Assembly: GCA_024811115.1 (NCBI GenBank)
Contig: JAKOGH010001011.1
Span: 1-16,260 of the forward strand
Source of the DNA: Terana coerulea
Taxonomy: Eukaryota; Basidiomycota; Agaricomycetes; Polyporales; Phanerochaetaceae
DNA: 16,260 nt
Reading direction: 5' to 3'
Each line of letters begins with the position of its first letter. Position 1 is the first letter of the stretch. Both the position numbers and the translations under genes were made by a program. The notes under the pieces are model-generated. The model was not told where the DNA came from and did not search any database. It saw only the letters and a list, made by a program, of their open reading frames with translations. Shown here piece after piece: positions 8,417 to 16,260 of this stretch.

Positions 8417-10000
8417 TCAGAACCTGGAGATGTGTTCCAGCTCAATTTCCATCCGCTCAGTCGCCACCGCAGCCTCACGATCTTCACCATGATACACACC
8501 CCGCTCGTCCCGTCCGTGGTCGAGCGGCTCGCCAATGTTGCCCATCAGGTCCGAGGGGACCCTGAAGTTCGGCACCGAAAACCGCGAGAAGTGCTGCGCA
8601 TCCGAGCGCGCGCGCGAGTCGCCACTGGCAGCGGCGTTTAGTTGCCGGAGGTTCAGCATGAAGCGATCCATAAGGAGAATGGGCTGCGGCGGAGGGTAGG
8701 AAATGAGGAGTGTGTGGGCGCGGAGAAGGTGGGCGGGGGCACGTACCATGGACACGATCATCTGGCCGAGGATGTCCCCGCCCTGGTCCAATTATACTGA
8801 TTAGACGTTGCCGTCTGAGCAGAAGGGCCACGTACCAGTGTCTCAGGTGCGCCGGCCGTCACCATCTGCGTGACGTTGACCGCGAGTAGCGCACTACAAA
8901 AATATGGTACGGTCTCATCAGCGAAGTCTGCCGGCGAGAACAAAGCTGGGTTTCGTACACAAAGTACAGCGTACCTGAGGAGATTATCAGTCACGTTCTA
9001 AAGACTGTTGCAGCACACCTTACCGTCGCGAAGGAGACACGAAGACACCGATATAGCCATCTTCATACGCCGCGCCTCCTGCCAGTGCGCGAACGTCTTG
9101 GTCCACGTCAGCACGAGGACCAAGATGTCGGTGAGGATGAGGAGCCTCTCGTGAGAAGAACGACTGTGTGTAAGGGTGAGAAATGCGGTCTTCGTCGCCC
9201 TTGCAGCATACGTACGGCTAAGAATAAACGTAAACATGCAGTGCGGCCGAGTATCACCAGTGAGCTCACATTGTATTCAGCCTGTCTGACATCTCGAGAA
9301 CAGTTCCGCAACTGTTCAACGGCGGGCCCAGATAGACATATTGGAAGCGGGAGAGGGTGAACTGCGTGGATGGTGAGTATGATACCAGCTGCGCGGGAAT
9401 CGGGAATGTAGACGGTGCTTACTGCGTTCGTGCCCACCGGCACCAATCCAAGGAGAAGAATAACGATAAATATGATTCTGTGGTACCTCCACGCATTCCA
9501 AAGCGCGGTAGCTCGCAGCGCAGAGAACACTACGTCGAAGGTCGGTGATCCATGAAAGCGGATGGGGTCACCACGGACTTACGAGCCACCTGGACGAAAC
9601 CGATGTAGTAGAGCAGTTCCTGAAAAACGATGACAGGCTTGCAGCTGCGAATGCACCTTAGCAACGATCTTCCGAGACGAAATGGGCCATATACCTCTAC
9701 GACTCGGTGGTGAGCATAGTACAGGTTCGGCGGATAGAGTAGCACCCACCTCTTGGGAGGTCGGTAAAAATGTGAAGATCAGGTTCACGACCATCACCCA
9801 TCGCGTGCTGAGAAGCAGGAGAGAGGTTGCCGTGAATTTTCTGGTCCATACAGTAGCGACCTCCTGTCCGAAGGTAATGAGGTATTCGTAGAGAGTCACC
9901 GCTTGCAAACGTACGCAGAAGAGTCAGTGATCAGAGGTGCACGACAAGAGCAGCGCAGTACTCACTTGTCACCGCGTATGCTACGTAATCGCTCAGTCGC
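8417..10000 (-). CDS. DUF6533 domain multi-pass membrane protein (5' end missing)
   Basis: The first recognisable coding block reads VTLYEYLITFGQEV (exon at 9901-9750), the hallmark of the basidiomycete DUF6533 family, integral membrane proteins of unknown function. Proposed exons, in order on the minus strand: 10000-9966, 9901-9750, 9637-9583 (or from 9644), 9529-9423, 9361-9270, 9217-9024, 8974-8959, 8893-8836, 8782-8747 and 8683-8417, stop TGA 8419-8417. Together they give about 336 residues, normal for the family. Most introns are 49-65 nt with GTRNGT donors. Hydrophobic spans lie in the 9901 exon, across the 9583/9529 junction, in IIFIVILLLGLVPV, in LLILTDILVLVLTW, and across the 8974/8893 exons (VALLAVNVTQMV). 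Family blocks such as TWTKTFAHW, CLLRDG, RFMLNLRQL and NFRVPSDLMGNIGEPL are present, followed by a charged cytosolic-looking tail. Uncertain points: the 9750/9637 junction, a possible extra 48-nt intron in the 9217 exon, and the start. An ATG at 10040 is out of frame (its frame stops at TGA); a splice acceptor at 10001 suggests the true first exon lies beyond the retrotransposon. Confidence 0.8.
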
Positions 10001-10017
10001 CTTGTTCAACGTTAGTA
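10001..10017 (-). promoter_or_regulatory. branch site and 3' splice acceptor of the DUF6533 gene
   Basis: On the minus strand TACTAAC (10017-10011) is followed ten bases later by AAG ending at 10001. TACTAAC is the ideal fungal branch-point word. The next exon (10000-9966) is in phase with the rest of the gene and ends at GTGAGT. The matching donor would have to lie upstream, on the far side of the LTR element. Confidence 0.5.
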
Positions 10018-10043
10018 TCAGTGTATCCTGAAAATGACATGAA

Positions 10044-10048
10044 GACAA
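10044..10048. repeat. candidate 5-bp target site next to 5' LTR
   Basis: GACAA directly precedes the LTR. Ty1/copia elements normally duplicate 5 bp. The right-hand copy would fall outside the window, so this is unconfirmed. Confidence 0.4.
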
Positions 10049-10339
10049 TGTTGAGTCAGATAGACGCCGTAGCGCTCTGCTCACATCTTCTCTATTGTTC
10101 TACCAGGTTCCACCATGACGATGCCTATTGTCTATTGTCCTGGTACCTATTTGTGTCTGTTTGTAGTACAGCCACTCAGTATTGTATATAAGGCAGCTCT
10201 CTGCGCCATACATAATAGGACTCTTACTGACTCTCAACCCACTAACGTGTGTATCAACCAACCCACAGGTGAGTAACCATCCAAGCTTCCTCTAGGCCTC
10301 GGTAGGAGTGTACGCCGCTGTATGCGCTGCACTTCTACA
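10049..10339 (+). repeat. 5' LTR (291 bp)
   Basis: It begins TGTTGAGTCAG and ends CTACA, so it has the standard TG...CA ends with a 4/5 match between the terminal pentamers. The start is fixed by the repeat at 16109. The end is placed by the primer-binding site that follows directly; it cannot be checked against the 3' LTR, which is truncated. A TATA box sits at 10185-10191. Confidence 0.8.
10185..10191 (+). promoter_or_regulatory. LTR TATA box
   Basis: TATATAA, 136 bp into the LTR, repeated at 16249-16255 in the 3' LTR. Transcription would begin about 25-35 bp downstream and define the U3/R border. Confidence 0.6.
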
Positions 10340-10351
10340 GGTTATGAGCCC
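10340..10351 (+). promoter_or_regulatory. primer-binding site, initiator tRNA-Met anticodon arm
   Basis: GGTTATGAGCCC is the exact complement of GGGCTCATAACC, the anticodon stem-loop of eukaryotic initiator tRNA-Met. Drosophila copia and related elements prime from a 5' half of this tRNA cut in the anticodon loop, not from its CCA 3' end. The following bases (CGATGACGCGG) match the tRNA less well. Confidence 0.7.
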
Positions 10352-10529
10352 CGATGACGCGGTTGATTGCGCCGTCACTGGCAGCAACAACCAGCTCATT
10401 GGTAACTTCGCCTGTACCTGCTCGCTGCCATCGTGCGCGACGGTTGCGCTATCAAGCGCACCGTCTGCGCCGGGCAAGCTGAACAGGCACGAGGGTGCGC
10501 TGGGGCCCCTCCTTGGCTAGAAAAGCCAT

Positions 10530-10548
10530 GTCAGTACGTCGTACTGAC
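10530..10548. repeat. perfect 19-bp palindrome in the leader
   Basis: GTCAGTACG-T-CGTACTGAC is an exact inverted repeat around a single central base, just before the gag start. It could form a tight hairpin in the genomic RNA leader, or be chance. Confidence 0.4.
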
Positions 10549-11367
10549 TGTTCTGTCCCCACAGAACTCAGCAATGTCTTCCTCACTCGAGAAGCTTGTC
10601 CCTCGTCCCTCGACGGAACCAACTGGGAGCACTGGAACGACACTTTGAAGTCGTTCCTGGGCACTCAGGGCATCTCTCGTCAGCTCTTGACGACCCAGCC
10701 GACGGTGCCGACTTTAGTTCGCACTATCCCGGCAGCTCGCTCGCGCCGCAGTCGCAGCTACAGCTAACACCGCAGCCATCCCAGCGCTCCCCGCCTCTGG
10801 CGAGTGCCCGGCAACGAGCACGAGCACTCCAAGGCCGTCGACAAGCTCGACGACTGGATCAACGACGACCTCCCGGGCCATGGGCTTCATCCTTCGCTTG
10901 ACATACCAGATTGGACAGTCAGTGAAGAACGAGAAGACAGCCAAGGCCCTGTACGTAGTCCTTGGAGGCCACCTACACCCAGAATACTCTGGGTACGGCC
11001 TCACTTCGACTTTAGGGGCCTCCTGAAACTCGCCTCGAGATCAGTCTCCAGCACCTGCGATCGCCAAGATCCAGGCACACGTCGACCGCCTAGACGCAGC
11101 GCATGTATCTGTGGACGATTACATGCACTGATGCTCCTCATTTCGAAGACACCAGGGTATGGTAAGCACATCGCCACCGTCACCACGCTAAACCAGAAGA
11201 TGGTAGACACATCGCTGGATCCTGTCCCGGCTAGGGCCCCTGATCCCAGGAAATATGGGAGGGAACTCATCGCTGCATGAGACAGCCAAAGCTTTCCGGT
11301 GGCCAGCGTAAGCAGACCGAGTCTGCTAAGCCACGCCATGTGAACAAGGGGGGAAGGATCCCAGTTC

Positions 11368-11410
11368 AAACAGCAGCAGCCTCAACAGGCGCAGCAGCAG
11401 CAGCAGACAG
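11368..11410 (+). repeat. CAG-rich tract (poly-Gln/Ala coding)
   Basis: Interrupted CAG triplets occur (CAGCAGCAG at 11371-11379, then again at 11392-11406). In the gag frame they encode glutamine runs, in the others alanine or serine. It marks the disordered C-terminal half of gag and is prone to length change. Confidence 0.6.
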
Positions 11411-12462
11411 GGCCAGTGCCGGCAGCAGCCAGGGCAAAGACCCAGGCGGCAAGCGCGCGGGCAAGGGGCAAAGGCAGGGCCCAGGATGCTGACCACGGTC
11501 ACTCCTACATCGCCGCCCCGGTCATCCCGGTGGTGAACGACCGCCCTCCGCCGTCAAACCTCTAAGTCGAGAAGAAATTCAGTCTCGCATCGAAGGAGAG
11601 CGCGAGCTCTACCTCGGCAACGGCAACCAGTTCCCTCGCCCGCAAGGCACTATCCCTTGCTGAGAAGCTTGGAGTCGTCGGGTCCCAGGGAGCGCATCCG
11701 GACCTCGAGTCATCGACGCCAACGAGCACAACGCTCACCGCGCCGACGCCATGCCAGGATAATGAGCACCGCAATCTGCGAACTCCGTCCGTGAGTTAGA
11801 ATTCCAGCAGGAGTTCACTCTCGATGATCTTCCGTGCTAACTAAATTGTTAGCAATCCTCGACGAGGACGACGAATACCAGACTCTGCATAAGGCCCAGC
11901 CGGCGAGGCCGCTAGAGCTCCGCAAGCTTGCTCGCAAGCAGTGGATCGCGGAACAACGCCGCCTGAACAAGGCTCGGCCTCGACCAGCGCCGTGGCGCAC
12001 GCTGGATGGGAGCGACACCAGCTTGTCAAGCTGTCCGTCGCCCAGGAAGCGAGTTCGCTGCCACCGCCGCCGAGGATGAGGCCGCAGAGAAGGCTCGTCG
12101 CGCCAAAACAGGCCGACCTCGACTACGCCGAAGCGCATGCTCGATGCTCGCATCCGAGCTCCGACGCCCGATCGCATCGAACAACGTCGCTCAAACGAAA
12201 GTTTGCTGAGCCAGAGTTCGTCGAGGGCAGCTCCTCTCGCCCGCCAAGCGCAGCTCGCGCGAATCCTCGCCGATCATCTGGTCTGACGAGGAGTCGACAT
12301 GCAAATGTCGCTCGACGGGAGGGCGGCCCGGCGCCCGCAACCACCCTGACATCGGGGCCGTGTCCCGGAAACGAGGACAACGACAGCGACGTCGACGACC
12401 AGATTCGCTGGATGCCTGATGGACGATCAGAGATCCACCAGGACATCATCGACGCGTACTTG

Positions 12463-12512
12463 GTACGTCTCTAACTGCACTCTTGTGCATCACACTGACC
12501 GAAACTTTGCAG
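12463..12512 (+). other. intron-like segment at the gag/pol border
   Basis: 50 nt from GTACGT to TTTGCAG with a CTGAC branch word at 12493-12497. Size, donor, branch and acceptor match host introns such as those of the DUF6533 gene. Removing it extends gag by nine codons to a TAA instead of stopping at TAA 12472-12474. It could tune the gag to gag-pol ratio, or be coincidental. Confidence 0.3.
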
Positions 12513-13051
12513 CTGATTGCGTCTTCGGCGGAGCTGGATTAAATAGTAGATACCACATGTATGCTACTATATTGAATGGAGCAGGTTCCTTCAATTACCA
12601 GACCGATGTGTGCACATAAGTTATTTAACGCGTGTCAGAGCTGCAAAGGTAAAAACCTTGCAAAATCAAATGACTGGCTGCTCACGACTCAGGAGCGTCT
12701 TTCCACTTCACCGGTCAAAGTTTATTGCGCAACTTGCGCAACATTGATGTCGTTCAAACGGCTAATGGGCATGTAACTATCTCGAGGAAGGTGACTCCGT
12801 CATCAACTACCGTCCTAGCCGAGCAAGTAGAACGATTAAAGTCTTACTGAAAAATGTTCGACTCATGCCTTCAAAAAGACATGAATCTAATCTCGCTTGG
12901 CCAGCTGCTGACAGTACGGTTAATTGAGGGTGACGCAACCACTCTGAAAATCCTGGACGGTGATAATCGCCAGGAATTATTGCAATTTGTGCCGCTTTAT
13001 CCAAATGCAACAGTGTACTATTTAGACACTGACCGAGACAGCCTGCGTTAG
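12513..13051 (+). pseudogene. copia protease region, degraded
   Basis: VQTANGHVTIS (about 12750-12785) and MNLISLGQLLTV (about 12880-12915) are the typical markers inside and just after the copia aspartic protease. They are followed by KILDGDNRQELLQF. The catalytic Asp-Ser-Gly is not visible; the expected position near 12605 reads TDVC in one frame and CAHKLF in another. Several frame changes occur at 12620-12860. The frame 12854-13051 ends at TAG and continues in phase into the integrase zinc-binding block. Confidence 0.65.
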
Positions 13052-13060
13052 TCTCGCGAA

Positions 13061-13930
13061 ATAATGCACAGACGTTTTGGACATCCCTTTGAACGGATCC
13101 TACGTCAACTTCCGTCAGCAACGACGGAATGTCGATTTCGACTATAACAAGTCGGACTCACCCTGCTCTGGCTGCGCACTGAGGAAAGATGCACAATCGC
13201 TCTTTCCGCCGACGCCTCGACGAGCATCGCGACCTTTGAGAGCTCATTCACAGTGACTTGAAAGAATTCCGGTCGATTCATACTCGCGGTACAAGTATAT
13301 CATCACCTTTGTCGATGATTATACGTCGCATGCATGGATTATTTGCCTAAGGCTAAAATCCGTCGCCATCCAAGCGACAAAAAACTTTCTTGCTATGGTT
13401 CAAAACCAGCATAAAGCAAATGTCGAGAGCTGGATGTCGGATGCAGGGGAGAATATAAATCAAACGCATTCATTCAAATGCTAAAGGACGAAGGGATTAA
13501 AATCCTAACTAGCGTTCCTCATCTCACAGCAGAATGGACGCTGAGGCGGTTCAATCGAACCTCATGGACAAAGCGAGGCTATGCGCTTCGCTTGCATTCC
13601 TCCTTCGTGGTGGGAATTTGCGGTTATGCACGCTACAGTGCTTTACAACCGCACCCGTTTCACGATTAAAATGGGTTATCGCCTTATGAGGCTGCGGGTG
13701 AAAAACCACGCGTTGATAACATCCGCGTATTTGGCTGCGGTGCATGGGTCTTTATCCCTGCCGATGTCCGAAGAACAAACTACAGCCTAAGTCAAATGAT
13801 GACATACATCGGACACGACGAGCACGGTTGGACCTTCGTGAGAGGACCCAACAACGTCGTGTTTCGCTCAACTCAAGTCGAGTGGTGTGAAACTTATTTC
13901 CCCAAGTGTCCACTGCAAACATGCCCGCGC
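13061..13930 (+). pseudogene. copia integrase, frameshifted, catalytic Glu lost
   Basis: The zinc-binding (GAG-pre-integrase) part shows HRRFGH at 13067-13084 and CSGC near 13170. The catalytic core follows: HSDLKEF with the first Asp at 13255-13257, YKYIITFVDDY near 13290, and the second Asp in SDAGE at 13440-13442. The third acidic residue should lie about 35 codons on, in the ER of the QNG..ER motif. There the DNA reads cgctgaggcgg (13540-13550), where small indels destroy the codon. FACIPPSWWEFA and VLYNRT then appear in a new frame, and MTYIGHDEHGWTFV (13799 on) is the C-terminal SH3-like block. Inactive as read. Confidence 0.8.
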
Positions 13931-14560
13931 GGCCTGGCCGCGCCAAACACCAAAACCACGCGAGCAGACAGTGAGTCTTCGGTGCAGGATCGGACGATAG
14001 TGACGACGATGCGCCACCGCCTAAACGGCGAGCTGCACCTCGTCCTAACCCTCCTTCCGCCCAAAAAGAGACCGAGCGGGTTGAACGACGGTTCGACCCT
14101 AAGCCCCGTTGGGCGTAGCCCGTCCCCTCGTCGCGGCGCGCCACCCGCAGAAGATCACGGGTACTGGCACCACCAGTTATTCCTGCTGGGCCGCGGCGTA
14201 GTACTCGCGTACGAAGGATCCCAGTCAATCCAGGCTCAGTGTAGACCAGTCCAACACCGTCACGGATTTTAGGTGCTGATAGAGGTATCCGTAGTTGGGA
14301 AAAGCAGACTGGCCAGACCAAGCCCACCAAGGTTAGCTACCAAGGGCGCGGTCAGTCTAGCAAGCAGCCCGACAGTGTCCCCGCGCACCCATGCTATAGC
14401 CTTCTGTCCGAACAGCTCGAACCTGTTCCGGATATCACTGAGCCCACTGGAGACACTGGGCGAAAGCCCAGTGTCGAGATGACGTACTGGCACGACTGTG
14501 CCGGGAAGGGAGTAAATTTCTACAATTATTTGCTTGCCCAAGCAGTCGATCCTGACGCAA
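13931..14560 (+). other. integrase-to-RT linker of pol
   Basis: A low-complexity spacer typical of copia polyproteins: Pro- and Arg-rich in most frames, with charged repeats. Near 14400-14540 the fragments LLSEQLEPVPDI, PSVEMTYWHD and NYLLAQAVDPDA resemble the stretch that precedes the reverse transcriptase in basidiomycete copies. Open frames on the opposite strand here are mirror readings. Confidence 0.55.
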
Positions 14561-15560
14561 CAAAGTCTTCAGTCCGAGACTGGACTTTACGTGACAAACC
14601 GCCTGCCTGCAAAACAGCAGGTAGAATGGCGTGCTGCATGCAAAGATGAGCTCGATGCATTAAGCAAAAGAGGCGTGTTCGAACTCGCCCGCGGCCGAAA
14701 GGCAAACGCGTCATTAAGAACCGATGGGTTTTGATGAGAAATCAGATGGTCGAAAGAAGAGTCGCGACTTGTAGCTCGCGGCTTCTCTCAAATTGAGGGA
14801 ATCGACTATGACAAAATCTTCTCTCCAGTCGTACGGTTTGAAACCGTTAGATTCGTACTCGCGCTTGCGGCACTCGAAGGCTTCTTCACTGGCCTCGATG
14901 TGCGCAACGCATATTTGTACGGACTGTTAGATGAGGAGATCTACATGGAACAACCCGATGGCTTTCCTGCTCAAGGGAAAAAGCACATGGTGCTTCGTCT
15001 CCGTCGCGCCCTTTACGGGCTTAAGCAGGCAGGACTGTCCTGGTGGAAAGCCCTTAGCAAGTCTATGGCTGAGCTCGGCAGACTGAAGTCCGATGCTGGC
15101 GTATACGTCGGCGCAGGCAATGACATTGTCATCGCCGTAGTCTATGTTGACGACCTATATTCGCCGGACGTAGCAAGGCAATACTCCAAGAAAAGGGTCC
15201 ATGCAAGCGGTGGGAGTGTCGCGATATGGGCGACGTAAAGGAGTTTCTGCGCATGCGCATCTGCGAGTCGGCGACAAGATCGTGATTGATCAATGCGCCT
15301 ACCTTGACAAGGTACTCGAACGCTGCGGCCAGACCAATGCCAAAATGGCAAAGACTCCGCTTCCTGAGGGTTATATCCCTCAACCAAATGAAGGAGAGCT
15401 AAACAAAGCTCGCCAGAGCCGTTTCAAATTGTGATAGGCTCACTCCTTTATATCATGCTCGGTACACGACCGGACATTGCGTCGCGCTGCATACAAGCTC
15501 GCACAGTTCAGTGCGAACCCGTCTGAAGACCACCTGAACAGGCGCTGTACATGCCGCTCC
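14561..15560 (+). pseudogene. copia reverse transcriptase, best preserved domain
   Basis: EWRAACKDELDAL (from about 14610) is the usual entry block. After a disturbed stretch at 14690-14760 one frame runs uninterrupted to 15238. It contains LVARGFSQIEGIDYDKIFSP, the first catalytic Asp in DVRNAYLYG (14897-14923), ALYGLKQAG, and the active-site YVDD at 15143-15154. The frame then shifts: RDMGDVKEFLRMRI near 15225 and IDQCAYLDKVL then NAKMAKTPLPEG (15285-15370) are in other frames, followed by RPDIA. The catalytic aspartates are intact, but at least three frameshifts separate the parts. Confidence 0.88.
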
Positions 15561-16059
15561 TGTCAGCACTCGTAACTCTACAACAGTATGACGGCTCTTC
15601 GGGTTAGGCTTGGTGGCGTACACCGATGCAGATTGGGCGGCTGCTTCAAACCGCCACTCTCAGACTGGCTTCCTGCTGCTTGCAGGAGGAGCCTTTAACT
15701 GGAGCTCTTTCGCAGAAGTCTGTAGCAACGTCGACTAAAGATGCCGAATACATGGCACTCAGCGACTGCTCAGAAGTCATGTGGATTCGAAATATCCTCT
15801 CTGAACTCGGTTACAACTTGAGAAAGTACCCATCTGGCTGACAACCAGGGCGCTCTATTCGTCTCGGAAAATCCCGTTACTGAAAAGCGCACTAAGCACA
15901 TCGACATTCGCTACCACTACATTCGCGATGTCGTCGAAGCTGGCGTCGAAGTACTCTTCGTACCTGGCGTTGACAATCCGCAGATATCTTTACCAAGAAT
16001 CTGGGCAGGGTCAATTGAGATTCCGACCAATGCTCGGACTTCGCATCGCTGCTAACTAG
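15561..16059 (+). pseudogene. copia RNase H, frameshifted
   Basis: YTDADWA at 15619-15639 holds the first catalytic Asp residues. After a frame change near 15710, KSVATSTKDAEYMALSDC follows with the Glu at 15746-15748. Later blocks, TKHIDIRYHYIRD (about 15892-15930) and VLFVPGVDN, show the conserved end of copia RNase H. The polyprotein would end with PMLGLRIAAN and TAG at 16057-16059, 49 bp before the 3' LTR. Confidence 0.85.
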
Positions 16060-16100
16060 CGTGACTAAACCGAAGCGCGGGCAGTACGCCGTGCTAGGTT

Positions 16101-16108
16101 AGGAGGAG
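16101..16108 (+). promoter_or_regulatory. polypurine tract
   Basis: AGGAGGAG directly precedes the TG of the 3' LTR; it is where plus-strand DNA synthesis would be primed. Confidence 0.75.
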
Positions 16109-16260
16109 TGTTGAGTCAGATAGACGCCGTAGCGCTCTGCTCACATCTTCTCTATTGTTCTACCAGGTTCCACCATGACGATGCCTATTGTCTATTGTCC
16201 TGTAGTACTTATATTTGTGTCTGTTTGTAGTACAGCCACTCAGTATTGTATATAAGGCAG
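16109..16260 (+). repeat. 3' LTR, first 152 bp
   Basis: The first 92 bp equal 10049-10140. Then there is a small variable patch (TAGTACTTATAT against GTACCTAT: two 2-bp insertions and one C/T change), after which identity resumes through TATATAAGGCAG at the window end. About 143 bp of this LTR should lie beyond the window. Confidence 0.93.

Larger units (their letters stand above)
10269..10564 (+). other. possible leader intron of the retrotransposon RNA
   Basis: CAG|GTGAGTAAC at 10266-10277 is a near-perfect fungal 5' splice site in U5. CTGACTGTTCTGTCCCCACAG ending at 10564 has a CTGAC branch word and a pyrimidine run, and lies 9 nt before the gag ATG. Splicing would remove about 296 nt, including the primer-binding site, giving an RNA usable for translation but not for reverse transcription. 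A nearer acceptor at 10340 is an alternative. This is inferred from motifs only. Confidence 0.3.
10574..12512 (+). pseudogene. gag: copia gag, frameshifted
   Basis: The ATG at 10574 opens MSSSLEKLVP, after which a frameshift near 10600 leads to LDGTNWEHWNDTLKSFLG, the NW..W signature at the start of copia gag. A second block near 10880-10960 (AMGFILRL, then KTAKALYVVLGG) and the frame at 11090-11280 (DDYMHALMLLISKTPGYG) fit the capsid-like domain. The C-terminal part has a Gln/Ala-rich tract from CAG repeats (11368-11410), a basic stretch, HSYIAAPV near 11500, and an acidic region near 12380 (NEDNDSDVDD). No CCHC zinc knuckle is visible, as in other basidiomycete copies I know. At least five frame changes break the product, so this copy is unlikely to make a working capsid protein. 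A GT-AG intron-like segment at 12463-12512 lies at the gag/pol border. Confidence 0.75.
10049..16260 (+). mobile_element. Ty1/copia LTR retrotransposon (3' LTR cut by window end)
   Basis: A 5' LTR (10049), primer-binding site, gag, protease, integrase, reverse transcriptase, RNase H, polypurine tract and the start of a 3' LTR (16109) occur in order. Integrase precedes reverse transcriptase, which defines the copia superfamily. The internal part is about 5.8 kb. The LTRs agree at all but one substitution and two 2-bp indels over the 148/152 bp that can be compared. The coding region nevertheless falls into many frames separated by small indels, with few simple stop mutations. The element points away from the DUF6533 gene, which reads on the other strand. 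Confidence 0.93.

Noticed and set aside
10261..10270. alternative LTR end at ACCCACA (10268)
   Set aside because: No primer-binding match follows it, while GGTTATGAGCCC follows directly after CTACA at 10339.
13752..14330. 192-codon minus-strand frame, the longest in the window
   Set aside because: It is antisense to the integrase C-terminal block and linker, whose plus-strand residues match copia; the minus reading has no family character.
1..16260. uniformly poor sequence as the cause of all frameshifts
   Set aside because: Nearly all DUF6533 exon junctions over 1.6 kb are in phase without correction, so errors cannot be uniform; a local assembly problem in the retrotransposon remains possible.
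1..16260. tRNA, rRNA genes and CRISPR arrays
   Set aside because: No cloverleaf with intact A and B boxes, no rRNA-like stretch and no regularly spaced direct repeats with unique spacers were seen.

Overview
This window looks like nuclear DNA of a basidiomycete fungus (Agaricomycetes, possibly a polypore-type wood-decay lineage). Three things point there: a multi-exon gene of the DUF6533 membrane-protein family, which is characteristic of these fungi; introns of about 50-65 nt with GTRNGT donors and CTNAY-like branch sites; and a Ty1/copia retrotransposon with the protein signatures of basidiomycete copies. Nothing bacterial or organellar was seen.

Layout. (1) Positions 1-1769 hold no gene I can name; one frame stays semi-open from 2 to 757 and is interrupted only by TGA. 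(2) At 1770-2179 a TATA-box promoter precedes a small secreted cysteine-rich protein gene: a signal peptide, then a mature part with 10 cysteines. The two parts are in different frames. (3) 2180-3560 appears to be intergenic. (4) 3568-6778 is a 3.2-kb DNA transposon-like element with near-identical 240-bp terminal inverted repeats and a perfect 7-bp target-site duplication (GAGACGT). It encodes no recognisable transposase, so it is non-autonomous and its superfamily is unclear. (5) 6786-8416 is intergenic, with a long imperfect hairpin near 6850. (6) On the minus strand, 10000 down to 8417 carries a ten-exon DUF6533 multi-pass membrane protein gene, largely intact but missing a proper start. 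(7) From 10049 to the window end lies a Ty1/copia LTR retrotransposon in the opposite orientation. It has a 291-bp 5' LTR, a primer-binding site complementary to the anticodon arm of initiator tRNA-Met, gag, protease, integrase, reverse transcriptase, RNase H, a polypurine tract, and the first 152 bp of the 3' LTR.

How the parts relate. The retrotransposon sits directly against the 5' end of the DUF6533 gene. A TACTAAC branch site and a 3' splice site lie between the LTR and the first recognisable coding exon, so the element may have landed in the first intron and pushed the start exon beyond the window. Its two LTRs are nearly identical over the visible part, which implies recent insertion or gene conversion, yet its coding region is broken by many small frameshifts. 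That contrast suggests a defective copy moved in trans, conversion between LTRs, or indel errors in the assembly. The neighbouring DUF6533 exons stay in phase through nearly all junctions, which argues against uniformly poor sequence.
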